Shown here in pieces: positions 43,001 through 51,823 of a stretch of 64,000 nucleotides of DNA. The translations under genes and the position numbers were made by a program. Every line of letters begins with the position of its first letter. Position 1 is the first letter of the stretch. Below the pieces are notes generated by a model, which made no database searches, was not told where the DNA came from, and was given only the letters and a program-made list of their open reading frames with translations. The stretch is from Candidatus Saccharimonadota bacterium (lineage in GTDB: Bacteria; Patescibacteriota; Saccharimonadia; Saccharimonadales; Saccharimonadaceae): the NCBI GenBank assembly GCA_017404795.1, contig JAFRBR010000004.1:1-64000 (forward strand), given 5' to 3'.

Positions 43001-43915
43001 ATGGATAATAATAAAATCATGATTGTGGGGACTGGCAACGTAGGAGCATCAATTGCTTTTGCCTTACTTAATCAGCGTACCGCCGTCAACGAAATAGTTT
43101 TAACTGATATCATTGCAAAAGACGCCGCCGGCGAAGCCATGGACTTAAAAGACGCTCTTGCCGTCTCACCTAGCTACATCAAAATCAAAAACGGCACCTA
43201 TAAAGACGCTAGAGATTGTGATGTTGTAGTCATCACTGCCGGTGCCGCTCAGAAACCCGGCGAAACCCGCATGGATTTACTCAAGAAAAATGTCAACATC
43301 TTAAAAGGCATGGTCGAGCAAATCATGGATTCTGGGTTCAACGGCATTTTCCTAGTCGTCACCAATCCTATGGATGTTATGACTTACTATACTATGAAAT
43401 TCTCTGGCCTCCCCGCCGAAAAGGTCCTTGGCTCTGGCACCGTCCTAGATTCCGCCAGGCTCCGCACTCGCATTGCCAGCTACTTAGACGTTAATCCCAA
43501 ATCCATCCATGCTTACCAAGTCGGCGAACATGGCGACACCGAACTCACCCTATGGTCACTAGCCGACATCGGCGGCCAACCAGTTTCCAAATTACTCCCC
43601 GCCGCCACCCGCAAAGACATCTCTGATTTCGTCAAAAACGAAGCCTATGACATTATCGACAAAAAAGGTGCCACCTATTATGGCATCGCAACTTGTGTCG
43701 TCCAAATTCTTAATTGTATTCTTAATGACGAACACCGCGTCCTCGCCGTCTCGTCATATGACCATTTCTCCGGTGTGAGTTTTGGCTGGCCATCAATAGT
43801 AGGACGAAATGGTGCCATTCGCCGCCTAGATCTCAAAATCTCCGAGAAAGAAGGCATCTCTCTCCAAAAATCTATCAACACACTGAAGAAAGCCATAGCA
43901 TCAATTCATCTTTGA
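43001..43915 (+). CDS. ldh: L-lactate dehydrogenase
   Basis: Reduces pyruvate to lactate with NADH. The 304 residues contain the Rossmann motif IMIVGTGNVGASIAFALL, the substrate loop AGAAQKPGETRMDLL with Gln (lactate rather than malate type) and catalytic Arg, VTNPMDVMTYYTMKFSG, and the catalytic His in YQVGEHGDTELTLWS. The start at 43001 (MDNNKIMIVG) is six bases after TATAAT; an ATG at 42995 touches the -10 and is unlikely. The 3' end overlaps the convergent exonuclease gene by 41 bases. Confidence 0.95.
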   Translation: MDNNKIMIVGTGNVGASIAFALLNQRTAVNEIVLTDIIAKDAAGEAMDLKDALAVSPSYIKIKNGTYKDARDCDVVVITAGAAQKPGETRMDLLKKNVNILKGMVEQIMDSGFNGIFLVVTNPMDVMTYYTMKFSGLPAEKVLGSGTVLDSARLRTRIASYLDVNPKSIHAYQVGEHGDTELTLWSLADIGGQPVSKLLPAATRKDISDFVKNEAYDIIDKKGATYYGIATCVVQILNCILNDEHRVLAVSSYDHFSGVSFGWPSIVGRNGAIRRLDLKISEKEGISLQKSINTLKKAIASIHL

Positions 43916-45365
43916 TAAAATCATCGTCAATTTTTTCGAGCTCGGCTAAGAATTTTGGCGCCTGCCATTTTAAGCGTTCCTGCCGATATTCTTCCCATTT
44001 TGCCATCTCGGCTTCCGACAAAGACTGCGGAAAATTCCGGCCTTTATAATGGAGCAATAACTCCGGCAATCTTTCGTCATCAAATATCGGATGAAAATCC
44101 GCCAATCTATCAGCATCCGCATTTCTTACTGCCGTCACTTTTACTCTATCTTTATCATTCAAAAACCCATCATATATTGCCGCTTCCGGCTCCCTAGCCG
44201 GCGGAAATTCTGGCCGATTCTCATATTCACTCCGCATTTGCTCCGCAAATTCCGGATGCTCCAACAATGTATCTAGATTCTTTTTCACCGTTTCCTTATC
44301 CAATCCAATCTTCCCCCACCCATCGTCCACCTCTAGCACCGACATTGGCGCCACGGCTGGACATTTGTTATAACATAGTTCTTTCACGATCGGGAAAAAA
44401 CTAGAACGGGTGGCTGAAACCTGTTTTTTCGGAAGCTTAAAATGATTTGAATTTTCAACACGTATATTCCTGACGGCCCGGACAGGTTCGCCCCGAAGGG
44501 GCGGTTCTGCCCGCGGCCCAGCGTATGACGTGCTTGAAAATTCAAGTCCCGCTTCCGAAAAAATAGGTTCAGCCAGGACCCGTTCCAGGCTATACCGAAG
44601 GTCAAATACTAGTACATTTCCGTTCCGCCCTGGTGCAATCGGAAATGCCACTGTAGCCTTATTGAATTCATTGGCATACCTCCCACTCGCATACACAAAC
44701 GGCTTTTTATTATCTAAATTCACTAATTTCTTAACTTCATTCTTACCCCGCATTTTTAGCAAATATTCAAACAACTTAGGCTGTTTATCTCGAATCATCC
44801 GCGCCACCGCTATCGTTGCATAAACATCAGAAAGCGCATCATGCGCATGCGCATGCTCCAAGCCATTTAGTTTAGTTAGTAGTTCCAATCTATTTGTCGG
44901 CGCACCGTCATCCCGAAACGGCCAATTAATCCCCTCTGGGCGCAAAGCCCGCGTCAATCGCACCACATCTAGCATGTCCCATCGGCTCCGCTCCTCTTTC
45001 CACTCCCACTCATACGGATCATAAAAATTTCGCCACAGACACGCCCGCATAAATTCATCATCAAATCGCACCGTATTATAACCCACCGCAATCGTTCCGG
45101 GCACAAAAATCTCTTCATCCGCAAATTTGCAAAACTCCGCTTCGCTAATCCCATCCATCAAAGTCTGTTGTGGCGTAATCCCCGTCACTTTAATCGCACC
45201 CGGGCTCGGCAACGCATCATCCGTCATTTTGATCAAAACATTCACCGGTTCTCCCACCGGCTGCAAATCCATTGAAACTCTCTGCCCCGCAAACTGCATA
45301 ATTCTGTCTTCGCGCGGCATCAACCCCGAAGTTTCCAAATCATAAAAGAAAAAACTCTGCTTCAT
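43875..45365 (-). CDS. sbcB: Exonuclease I (SbcB-like) with an in-frame palindromic insertion
   Basis: 3'-5' single-strand DNA exonuclease. The 496 residues have the DnaQ-type motifs FFFYDLETSGLMPREDRIMQ (Exo I), VGYNTVRFDDEFMRACLWRN (Exo II) and HDALSDVYATIAVARMI (Exo III), and the ExoI-specific ELCYNKCPAVAPMSVL. Between VFDLRYSL and that last motif is a segment longer than in the E. coli enzyme; it is encoded by the palindrome at 44404-44585 (residues about 260-320). TACAAT with TGA extension lies seven bases upstream of the start. Confidence 0.92.
   Translation of the reverse strand: MKQSFFFYDLETSGLMPREDRIMQFAGQRVSMDLQPVGEPVNVLIKMTDDALPSPGAIKVTGITPQQTLMDGISEAEFCKFADEEIFVPGTIAVGYNTVRFDDEFMRACLWRNFYDPYEWEWKEERSRWDMLDVVRLTRALRPEGINWPFRDDGAPTNRLELLTKLNGLEHAHAHDALSDVYATIAVARMIRDKQPKLFEYLLKMRGKNEVKKLVNLDNKKPFVYASGRYANEFNKATVAFPIAPGRNGNVLVFDLRYSLERVLAEPIFSEAGLEFSSTSYAGPRAEPPLRGEPVRAVRNIRVENSNHFKLPKKQVSATRSSFFPIVKELCYNKCPAVAPMSVLEVDDGWGKIGLDKETVKKNLDTLLEHPEFAEQMRSEYENRPEFPPAREPEAAIYDGFLNDKDRVKVTAVRNADADRLADFHPIFDDERLPELLLHYKGRNFPQSLSEAEMAKWEEYRQERLKWQAPKFLAELEKIDDDFIKDELMLWLSSVC
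44404..44585 (-). repeat. Large palindromic element inside the exonuclease I gene
   Basis: GAACGGGT (44404-44411) with ACCCGTTC (44578-44585); CTGAAACCT with AGGTTCAG; TTTTTTCGGAAGC (44424-44436) with GCTTCCGAAAAAA (44551-44563); TTGAATTTTCAA (44447-44458) with TTGAAAATTCAA (44534-44545); and a GC-rich tip with GCCCCTTCGGGGC-like pairing. It stays in frame and encodes RVLAE near one end and VSATR near the other. Confidence 0.85.
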
Positions 45366-45389
45366 ACCCTATATTGTATCACAATCTTA

Positions 45390-46106
45390 TCAGTTCGCAC
45401 TATCGGCAATTATTTTCTTTGGGTTCACATCCAGTAGCCACTTCAATTCGCGCTCACTATAATACTTCCCTAACTTTTTCTGCGCCTCCGTCAAATAATT
45501 AGTTCTACTGCATCGGTGAATGTCACTCCCAAACGTAAAAATCATTTTATCCTTAGCCAACTTTTTAATCACTCTTTTGGCTTCCTTGCCATATCTGCCT
45601 ACGATACTGCCCAAATTACACTGTAATAATATTCCCATCTGGTGCAATCTGCGTACCACCTCATAATCTTCTTGCACTATTGTGTATCTCTCAGGATGCG
45701 CCAAAATCACCTTTAATCCATAATCCATCAAATCCTGCAAATAATCTTCATAATTTGGATATTCATCGTCGAGCGGTAATTCCACCAGCAAATACGAACT
45801 ATCCGCCAAAGTTGTCATTTTTCCTGCTTCCAGCAAATCTATTATATTATCACTAATATATATTTCATTACCCAAAAACACCTCTATCTTCAAATTTTCT
45901 TCCGCCAAAGCCTCTTTTAATTCTGCTAGTAATTTCAAATTATGAGACCTCGACGACACAAATGCCGTCCCATCCATGTAATGCGGCGTGGCAATCACTT
46001 TCGTCACCCCTTGCTCTACTAACTGGCGCACAATTTCAACACTTTCCGCAATATCCCTCGCCCCATCGTCTATACCTGGCAAAATATGCGAGTGAATATC
46101 TATCAT
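45390..46106 (-). CDS. CpsB/YwqE-type tyrosine-protein phosphatase (PHP domain)
   Basis: Manganese-dependent phosphatase of the capsule tyrosine kinase. The 238 residues start MIDIHSHILPGIDDGARD, giving the metal-binding His-x-His, then VIATPHYMDGTAF, the third cluster KVILAHPERY, and FTFGSDIHR at the end. All PHP motifs are there. It follows the kinase gene by one base, the usual cps arrangement. Confidence 0.93.
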   Translation of the reverse strand: MIDIHSHILPGIDDGARDIAESVEIVRQLVEQGVTKVIATPHYMDGTAFVSSRSHNLKLLAELKEALAEENLKIEVFLGNEIYISDNIIDLLEAGKMTTLADSSYLLVELPLDDEYPNYEDYLQDLMDYGLKVILAHPERYTIVQEDYEVVRRLHQMGILLQCNLGSIVGRYGKEAKRVIKKLAKDKMIFTFGSDIHRCSRTNYLTEAQKKLGKYYSERELKWLLDVNPKKIIADSAN

Positions 46107-46107
46107 A

Positions 46108-47472
46108 CTAGCTACTACTACCGTAATAATAACTATTATAATATTTCGAAGATCTACGATTCACCATATTAAACACCACTCCCGCGATATTGGCCCCAAC
46201 TTTCTCCAGCGAATCCTTGGCTGTAGCCAAATCGTTCTTAGAGGTATTCGCGTCTTTTACTATAATCAATGTCTCATCCATCAAACTTGCTAGAATCACC
46301 GAATCAGCCAACCCCCCTACCGGTGCTCCGTCAAAGATAATTACATCATAAAAATCCCGCAAAGACTTAACCAAATGTTTATTCTTCTTAGAAGCTAGTA
46401 GTTCGCTCGGATTCGGCGGATAAGTCCCGCAAGTCATCACATCTAAATTTTTAATTTTGGTCGCGTGAACATACTTACCAAAGCTCCGCTGATCGCTTGC
46501 CAGCAAATTAGATAGCCCGCTGGTATTCGTCAATCCAAATAATTTATGTAGTCGACCCTTCCTCAAATCGCAATCTATTAGCAATACTTTTTTATCCGCC
46601 TGCGCAAACGAAATCGCCAAATTTGAAGATATAAAACTCTTACCCTCACCCGCATTAGTACTGGTCACCAAAATCGTTTTCACCTTTTTATCTACCGCCG
46701 TAAATTGCAAATTGGTCCTAAGACTCTTGATGTTCTCGCTCACAATTGCTTTTGGTGTCTTAGCTACAATCAGCTCATTCTCGGCCCTTTTTGACTTAAT
46801 GTCACTCTTCAAAATCTGAGCCGTAATCGGCAAACCAATCATTTTTTCTACATCATCACTGTGCTTCACTGTGTCATCAAGATAGAACCTAATAAATGCA
46901 AATCCGGCCACCCCCACCACTGCAATCACTACTGCCAAAATCAAATCTCGCGTCAAAGTATTATTAGCCGGTACTTCTGGCGCCACCGCCACCGATAGTT
47001 GAGTCACATTTTCAACTTTATAAATCGTCTTCACTTCTTCGGCAAACACTTTAGCTACTTCATTGGCGATCGTCGCCGAAAGTCTAGCATTCGGATCCTT
47101 TACCGTAATGCTAAGAATAGAAGTGTCGTCTAACGGCTTCACCGTCAAGCTCTTGTTTAGTTCTTTGACAGTAGCATGCAGGCCCAAATTCTCAATCACT
47201 TGGTTCAAGACCAATTCACTTTTGGCAATTTCACTATAAGTAGTAGCCAACTTCTGGCTAGCATTAATGTCATTAAGCGTCGCCGCCGAGGACCCTTCCA
47301 GAGTGACATCAGATTTCGCAATCACCACCGTGGTATTTGATTGATAAATCGGTTCCTTAATCATCGAATCATAAACCGCCACACCCCCTACCGCTAGAGC
47401 GATCACTATCACAAACGCCAAAATATAATGTTTCAAATAGCTAAAAAAATCTTTAATATTTATTTCTTCCAT
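46108..47472 (-). CDS. Capsule chain-length regulator fused to BY-kinase (Wzz-CpsD)
   Basis: Residues 1-200 form a Wzz-type domain with helices near 16-34 and 175-198. The kinase follows: Walker A STNAGEGKSFISSNLAISFA, Walker A' KVLLIDCDLRKGR, Walker B DFYDVIIFDGAPVG. The tail KYYNSYYYGSSS is the tyrosine cluster that gets phosphorylated. Fusion of both parts is the proteobacterial-type layout, rather than the split CpsC/CpsD of Firmicutes. A GGAG site and TATAAT promoter precede it. Confidence 0.93.
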   Translation of the reverse strand: MEEINIKDFFSYLKHYILAFVIVIALAVGGVAVYDSMIKEPIYQSNTTVVIAKSDVTLEGSSAATLNDINASQKLATTYSEIAKSELVLNQVIENLGLHATVKELNKSLTVKPLDDTSILSITVKDPNARLSATIANEVAKVFAEEVKTIYKVENVTQLSVAVAPEVPANNTLTRDLILAVVIAVVGVAGFAFIRFYLDDTVKHSDDVEKMIGLPITAQILKSDIKSKRAENELIVAKTPKAIVSENIKSLRTNLQFTAVDKKVKTILVTSTNAGEGKSFISSNLAISFAQADKKVLLIDCDLRKGRLHKLFGLTNTSGLSNLLASDQRSFGKYVHATKIKNLDVMTCGTYPPNPSELLASKKNKHLVKSLRDFYDVIIFDGAPVGGLADSVILASLMDETLIIVKDANTSKNDLATAKDSLEKVGANIAGVVFNMVNRRSSKYYNSYYYGSSS

Positions 47473-47544
47473 AAATAACTCCTATCCTCCATTATAGCAT
47501 AAGCATTTATAAAGTAAATTATTTTTCATCATTTTGTCCAAATT

Positions 47545-48834
47545 TTAATCTTCCGAAGTTGACTCCTCCGCCGGCTCCGCCACCGTCAAATATTCATTAA
47601 TCTGGTTCGTAGCGTTTGCAATCGACTCCGCACTCGGCAACATCACATAAAGCGGCAAATTCGCCCCCATACTATAAGTCGGCTCATAAGTCCCAGTCCC
47701 ATCTACCGAGATAGATTTTACCTGCCACTTAATCGGGTCAGTTAATTGTCGACGAATAAATCCTGACACATTATCCCGCGAAATATCAGTTTCAAACGAA
47801 TCCGCCGCGATATCTAGAATCGTCGGAATCTTTAATAAATAATCTTTTGAGCTACTCAATCGCCCAATAATACTCGTAATCACCTGTTGTTGATTTTCGC
47901 CCCGATGACGATCACCAGTTTCGTACGATTTTCGCTCGCGAGCAAACCTCAGAGCGCAATCACCATCCACATGCTGTTTACCCACCACATACTCACAAAC
48001 TTTACCGTTTTCGGCTTTCAAAGTCATCGCCTGGTCGGATTCAATATCAATCCCGTCCAGCTGATCTACCACTCTCACCACCGTATCAAAACTCACCTTA
48101 ATCGTATAATCAATTTTAATTCCCAACAAATCTTCAATCGTAGTCTTACTCATATTTATTCCGTACACCCCAGCATGCGTCAATTTATCTTTCAATCCTG
48201 TTGTGTCGTGCAACTGCACATAAGTATCCCGCGGTATCGACACCAGCAGGATCTTTCCCTCGCCCGGATTCACCACCGCCACAATATTCACATCCGAACG
48301 CGCCGTAGTCTGAATCCCCGTTCTAGAGTCACTTCCCGAAATATACACCACAAACGGCTCCGTAGTAATCTCTTTTGTCGAAACCTCCACATCCTCACCC
48401 TCAAGCTCAATTTCAAAAGTATAAATCACTTTGGTGTTTTTTATCATCTCCTCTGATTCTTCCTTCAACATCTCCAAACGATCCGTTTCCAGCGTAATCG
48501 CGTCCGTAATTCTGTTCTTTAATACATCCAGCATCATATCTATATCATCATAAAAATCCGCCTCCACCTTTACTACATTTTGCAAATATTGCTCCGCATT
48601 CACCGCCTTCGGGTCAGTTTTTAAAAATCCTACACTTTTATTCTTCAAATCCGCAATTTCGTTTAGCCCACTATCATTATTAACTAGCACGCTGTATTGT
48701 TTCACCTCAGGCTTTCGCCCAGTAATTTTATCCAAAAACCCATTATAAGCCAGCACGTAGCGTAGCACCACGCCCAGTACTATCAAAATAATTACACCAA
48801 GCACTATCAAAATAATCTTTTTAGTTTTGGACAT
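47545..48834 (-). CDS. LytR-CpsA-Psr family glycopolymer transferase
   Basis: Attaches polyprenyl-linked glycans to the cell wall. The 429 residues start with one membrane helix (IILIVLGVIILIVLGVVLRYVLA), a domain of about 130 residues, and then the LCP domain with SGSDSRTG, LVSIPRDTYVQL, KLTHAGVYG and RFARERKSYETGDRHRGENQ, which carry the conserved Asp and Arg residues that bind the lipid pyrophosphate. It lies two bases after the UDP-glucose dehydrogenase stop. Confidence 0.93.
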   Translation of the reverse strand: MSKTKKIILIVLGVIILIVLGVVLRYVLAYNGFLDKITGRKPEVKQYSVLVNNDSGLNEIADLKNKSVGFLKTDPKAVNAEQYLQNVVKVEADFYDDIDMMLDVLKNRITDAITLETDRLEMLKEESEEMIKNTKVIYTFEIELEGEDVEVSTKEITTEPFVVYISGSDSRTGIQTTARSDVNIVAVVNPGEGKILLVSIPRDTYVQLHDTTGLKDKLTHAGVYGINMSKTTIEDLLGIKIDYTIKVSFDTVVRVVDQLDGIDIESDQAMTLKAENGKVCEYVVGKQHVDGDCALRFARERKSYETGDRHRGENQQQVITSIIGRLSSSKDYLLKIPTILDIAADSFETDISRDNVSGFIRRQLTDPIKWQVKSISVDGTGTYEPTYSMGANLPLYVMLPSAESIANATNQINEYLTVAEPAEESTSED

Positions 48835-48836
48835 TT

Positions 48837-50021
48837 TTAATCTCTCGCAAACAAATCTCTAGTATAAACTTTGTCCTTAATATCCTCTAACTCTGGCGTC
48901 ATCCGATTTGCCAAAATCACCGAGCAATCTTTCTTGAATCGCTTCAAATTATCCGTCACCTCTACGCCATTAGACTCTGCACCTTCAAACATCGGCTCGT
49001 AAATTAGTATTTTTTTCTTCTTGTCTTTAAGATTTTTGATAATATCATGAATCGCCGCATCGCGAAAATTGTCCGAATCCGACTTCATCGTCAGCCGATA
49101 AACCCCGATTAGTTCTGGCCCCCTCGCCAGCACTTCGTCCGTAATAAATTTTTTCCGCGTAATATTAGCCTCCACAATCGCCCTAATCAAATCTTGTGGT
49201 ACACCTTTATAATTGGCCAGTAGTTGCTTGGTGTCCTTCGGCAAGCAGTACCCACCATAACCAAACGAAGGATTATTATAATGCACCCCAATCCGCGGGT
49301 CTAAGGAAACCCCATCAATGATGCTCTTAGCATCCAAGCCCTTAATTTCAGCATAGGTATCCAACTCATTAAAATACGCCACTCGGAGCGCTAAATAAGT
49401 ATTAGCAAATAGCTTCACCGCTTCCGCTTCGTTGCTATTCATCATCAATATCTGCACATCTTTTGCCAGCGACGCTTCCTGGAGTAACTCAGCGAATTTT
49501 TGTGCCTCTTCCGAATACGAACCCACAATAATTCGTGACGGATACAAATTATCATATAACGCTCTACCCTCTCTCAAAAACTCCGGCGAAAAGAAAATGT
49601 TATCAATTCCATATTTCTGCCGCATCGCGTTCACATATCCCACCGGAATGGTGGATTTGATCACCATCGTGGTCTTAGGGTTATCCAGCGCGATTACCTT
49701 TTCAATGATATCCTCCACTGAGCTAGTGTTGAAAAAATCTTTCTCAGCGTCATAATCAGTCGGCGTGGCGATAATCACATAATCTGCTTCCCTGAAGGCC
49801 TCCTCCCAATCCAGCGTCGCTCTGAGGTTTAGTATCCGCTCACCCCTTCTAGCCTCATCAAAATACTTTTCAATATATTCATCTTGAATTGGTGAAACAA
49901 GTTCGTTCACCATTTTCACTTTTTCTGGAATGATGTCTAGCGCCACCACTTCATTGTTTTGAGACAGCAAAGTCGCCAGCGAAAGCCCCACATATCCCGT
50001 TCCTGCAATTGCAATTTTCAT
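48837..50021 (-). CDS. UDP-glucose 6-dehydrogenase
   Basis: Oxidises UDP-glucose to UDP-glucuronate with two NAD. The 394 residues contain the GTGYVGLSLATLLS nucleotide motif, IIATPTDYDAEKDFFNTSSV, FSPEFLREGRALYDNLYPSR and the catalytic Cys in FGYGGYCLPKDTKQLL. AGAAAAA with GGAG upstream precedes the ATG. Its product feeds the adjacent epimerase (50088-51236), giving UDP-galacturonate. Confidence 0.95.
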   Translation of the reverse strand: MKIAIAGTGYVGLSLATLLSQNNEVVALDIIPEKVKMVNELVSPIQDEYIEKYFDEARRGERILNLRATLDWEEAFREADYVIIATPTDYDAEKDFFNTSSVEDIIEKVIALDNPKTTMVIKSTIPVGYVNAMRQKYGIDNIFFSPEFLREGRALYDNLYPSRIIVGSYSEEAQKFAELLQEASLAKDVQILMMNSNEAEAVKLFANTYLALRVAYFNELDTYAEIKGLDAKSIIDGVSLDPRIGVHYNNPSFGYGGYCLPKDTKQLLANYKGVPQDLIRAIVEANITRKKFITDEVLARGPELIGVYRLTMKSDSDNFRDAAIHDIIKNLKDKKKKILIYEPMFEGAESNGVEVTDNLKRFKKDCSVILANRMTPELEDIKDKVYTRDLFARD

Positions 50022-50087
50022 TTTTTCTCCACACTAAAAATTAAAATATACCTATTATATTATATATCTTTTACTCCATATCGTCAA

Positions 50088-51236
50088 CTAAACATAAAAA
50101 TCATGGTACCATTCGGCAAAGTTGCGAAGACCATCGCGAAGTGAAGTATGTGGTTTAAAGCCAAAATCCCTTTCAAGCGCACTTGTATCCGCGTAGGTCA
50201 CCGGTACATCTCCAGGCTGCATCGGCACCAGTTCCTTGTGCGCCTCAAAATCATAATCCTCCGGCAAAACTTTCGCGCGGATTAGCTCTTCCTGCAAAAT
50301 CTGCACGAAATCTAACAGATTCTCTGGATTAGAATTACCAATGTTATAGACTTTATATGGCGGAATCGGCAGGCCGTCTTCACCTTCTTTTTTCTCAGGT
50401 GCTTTCGCCATCACTCGCATCACCCCCTCGACAATATCATCAATATAAGTAAAATCGCGTTTACAATTGCCATAGTTGTAAATCTGAATCTTTTCACCCT
50501 TGATCAATTTATTCGTAAAACCAAAATACGCCATGTCCGGCCTTCCTGCCGGGCCGTAAACCGTAAAGAATCGGAGGCCCGTTGAGGGTATATTATATAG
50601 TTTGGAGTAGGCGTGCGCCATTAGTTCATTGGACTTTTTCGTTGCCGCGTATAAACTCACCGGGTTATCCACCTTATCGTCCGTTGAAAACGGTACTTTC
50701 TTGTTCCCACCGTAAACCGATGAAGATGAAGCGTAGACCAAATGCTCCACCGGATGGCCCGTCTTTTTCTTGCTACTTTTTTCCATTTCCTCATCACCAT
50801 TATCCCCATACTCAGACTCTTCCATCGTTTCATTTCCACTATGCCGACAAGCCTCCAAGATATTATAGAAACCGATGAGATTCGACTCAATATACGCATC
50901 CGGATGGTCAATACTGTATCGCACTCCCGCTTGCGCGGCAAGGTTCACCACGATATCTGGCTGGTATTTTTCAAATACTTCATCTACTTTGGCCTTGTCC
51001 GCCAAATCCCCTTTTACAAATATAAAATTCGGATATTTCTCCAACTTCTGCAACCGGTATTCCTTCAGTCGCACATCATAATAATCGTTTAAGTTGTCAA
51101 ATCCAATCACCTTGGGCTGCTCACCACCTGATTGCTGGCTCTCCTCGCATATCCGCTCACAAAGCGCCGCCCCAATAAACCCCCCCGCCCCCGTAATCAG
51201 AATTGTTTTACCCTCAAAATCAGCTGTTTTACTCAT
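50088..51236 (-). CDS. UDP-glucuronate 4-epimerase-like SDR
   Basis: Extended short-chain dehydrogenase. ILITGAGGFIGAAL binds NAD, the NLNDYYDVRLKEYRLQKL stretch is typical of CapI/LpsL, and SLYAATKKSNE holds the catalytic Tyr-x3-Lys. The start at 51236 (MSKTADFEGKT) lies six bases after TATAAT, although the frame extends to 51338 without similarity. A hydrophilic insert of ~30 residues (GNETMEESEYGDNGDEEMEK...) sits between the NAD domain and the SSSSVYGG active-site strand; it is not a palindrome. Confidence 0.9.
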   Translation of the reverse strand: MSKTADFEGKTILITGAGGFIGAALCERICEESQQSGGEQPKVIGFDNLNDYYDVRLKEYRLQKLEKYPNFIFVKGDLADKAKVDEVFEKYQPDIVVNLAAQAGVRYSIDHPDAYIESNLIGFYNILEACRHSGNETMEESEYGDNGDEEMEKSSKKKTGHPVEHLVYASSSSVYGGNKKVPFSTDDKVDNPVSLYAATKKSNELMAHAYSKLYNIPSTGLRFFTVYGPAGRPDMAYFGFTNKLIKGEKIQIYNYGNCKRDFTYIDDIVEGVMRVMAKAPEKKEGEDGLPIPPYKVYNIGNSNPENLLDFVQILQEELIRAKVLPEDYDFEAHKELVPMQPGDVPVTYADTSALERDFGFKPHTSLRDGLRNFAEWYHDFYV

Positions 51237-51315
51237 AACTCCATTATACCACAAAAAGAAGCCCCTGCGGTAGGAGCATACTGCCCCGTGCAAGAACTTC
51301 ATTACCTTAATTATA

Positions 51316-51699
51316 TCAAATGAGTAGTTTAATGTCAATCACCCTACCATTTCTTGCAATTAATAATAACCCATGTATTTGTTTTTGCTCTTTAGCTTTT
51401 CTGATTAAAAAACGTTTCAAATCATAATCTCTCATATTTTTCATTCGTGAAGAATCAAAAATTATATTTTTGGATTGTTTCAAGCCACGCTTAATATTAC
51501 GCTCTAATTTATCTGGCTTATTAGTAAAAGGAGATTTTATCTCATATTCTATCCCGTCCAATAAGATATCAGCAGTGTGAACATTTGACTCTGCTAAAAA
51601 TTCTACAGTATGTCCAGCCAAAGCCAAGATATTAGCAACACGCAGTTCGTGCGGCCATGGCTTACGACCAGCAGGTATAATAATTTTCCCTTTATCCAT
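51316..51699 (-). CDS. CdiA-C-like nuclease domain protein, copy 1
   Basis: A 127-residue stand-alone protein. VHTADILLDGIEYEIKSPF, with Asp and a Glu-x-Lys, matches the active-site layout of CdiA C-terminal tRNA nucleases and related restriction-like-fold toxins; QSKNIIFDSSRMK follows. The start at 51699 (MDKGKIIIPAG) is seven bases after a -10 box; the frame is open to 51750, but that part is promoter DNA. No signal sequence or immunity gene is evident. Its control region is repeated at the second copy. Function as a cytoplasmic nuclease is inferred. Confidence 0.72.
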   Translation of the reverse strand: MDKGKIIIPAGRKPWPHELRVANILALAGHTVEFLAESNVHTADILLDGIEYEIKSPFTNKPDKLERNIKRGLKQSKNIIFDSSRMKNMRDYDLKRFLIRKAKEQKQIHGLLLIARNGRVIDIKLLI

Positions 51700-51798
51700 G
51701 CTCCCCACCCTACCACAACCACAAAAATACTTCAACCCCCACCCCGCCAAACCTGTACTGCCCCGCCAAACCTATACTACCTCGCCAAACCAACACAC
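51697..51798. repeat. Control block, copy 1, with three 19-bp tandem repeats
   Basis: It holds the nuclease promoter (TTGAAG, 17 nt, TAGGGT with TGG) and three 19-bp units at 51742-51760, 51761-51779 and 51780-51798, of the form CCCCGCCAAACCTATACTA. The block is nearly identical to 53755-53856. The repeats lie between the nuclease promoter and the plus-strand KAP promoter. Confidence 0.8.
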
Positions 51799-51811
51799 AA
51801 AAGGCACATGT

Positions 51812-51817
51812 TATAAT
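51812..51817 (+). promoter_or_regulatory. -10 box of the first KAP gene (leaderless start)
   Basis: TGTTATAAT on the plus strand, with TATAAT at 51812-51817. The ATG at 51824 is six bases downstream. Confidence 0.65.
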
Positions 51818-51823
51818 ACTGAT

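Noticed and set aside
43875-43915. 41-base overlap of ldh and exonuclease I as an antisense regulatory device
   Set aside because: Short convergent 3' overlaps are common in compact genomes and nothing else points to regulation.
51700-51750. Longer N-terminus (MAGWGLKYFCGCGRVG) for the nuclease genes
   Set aside because: That stretch is conserved in both copies because it is promoter DNA: -35, 17-nt spacer and -10 precede the internal ATG by seven bases.
51742-51798. Three 19-bp tandem repeats as a CRISPR array
   Set aside because: The units are contiguous without spacers, too short and only three; no cas gene is nearby. They fit an operator better.
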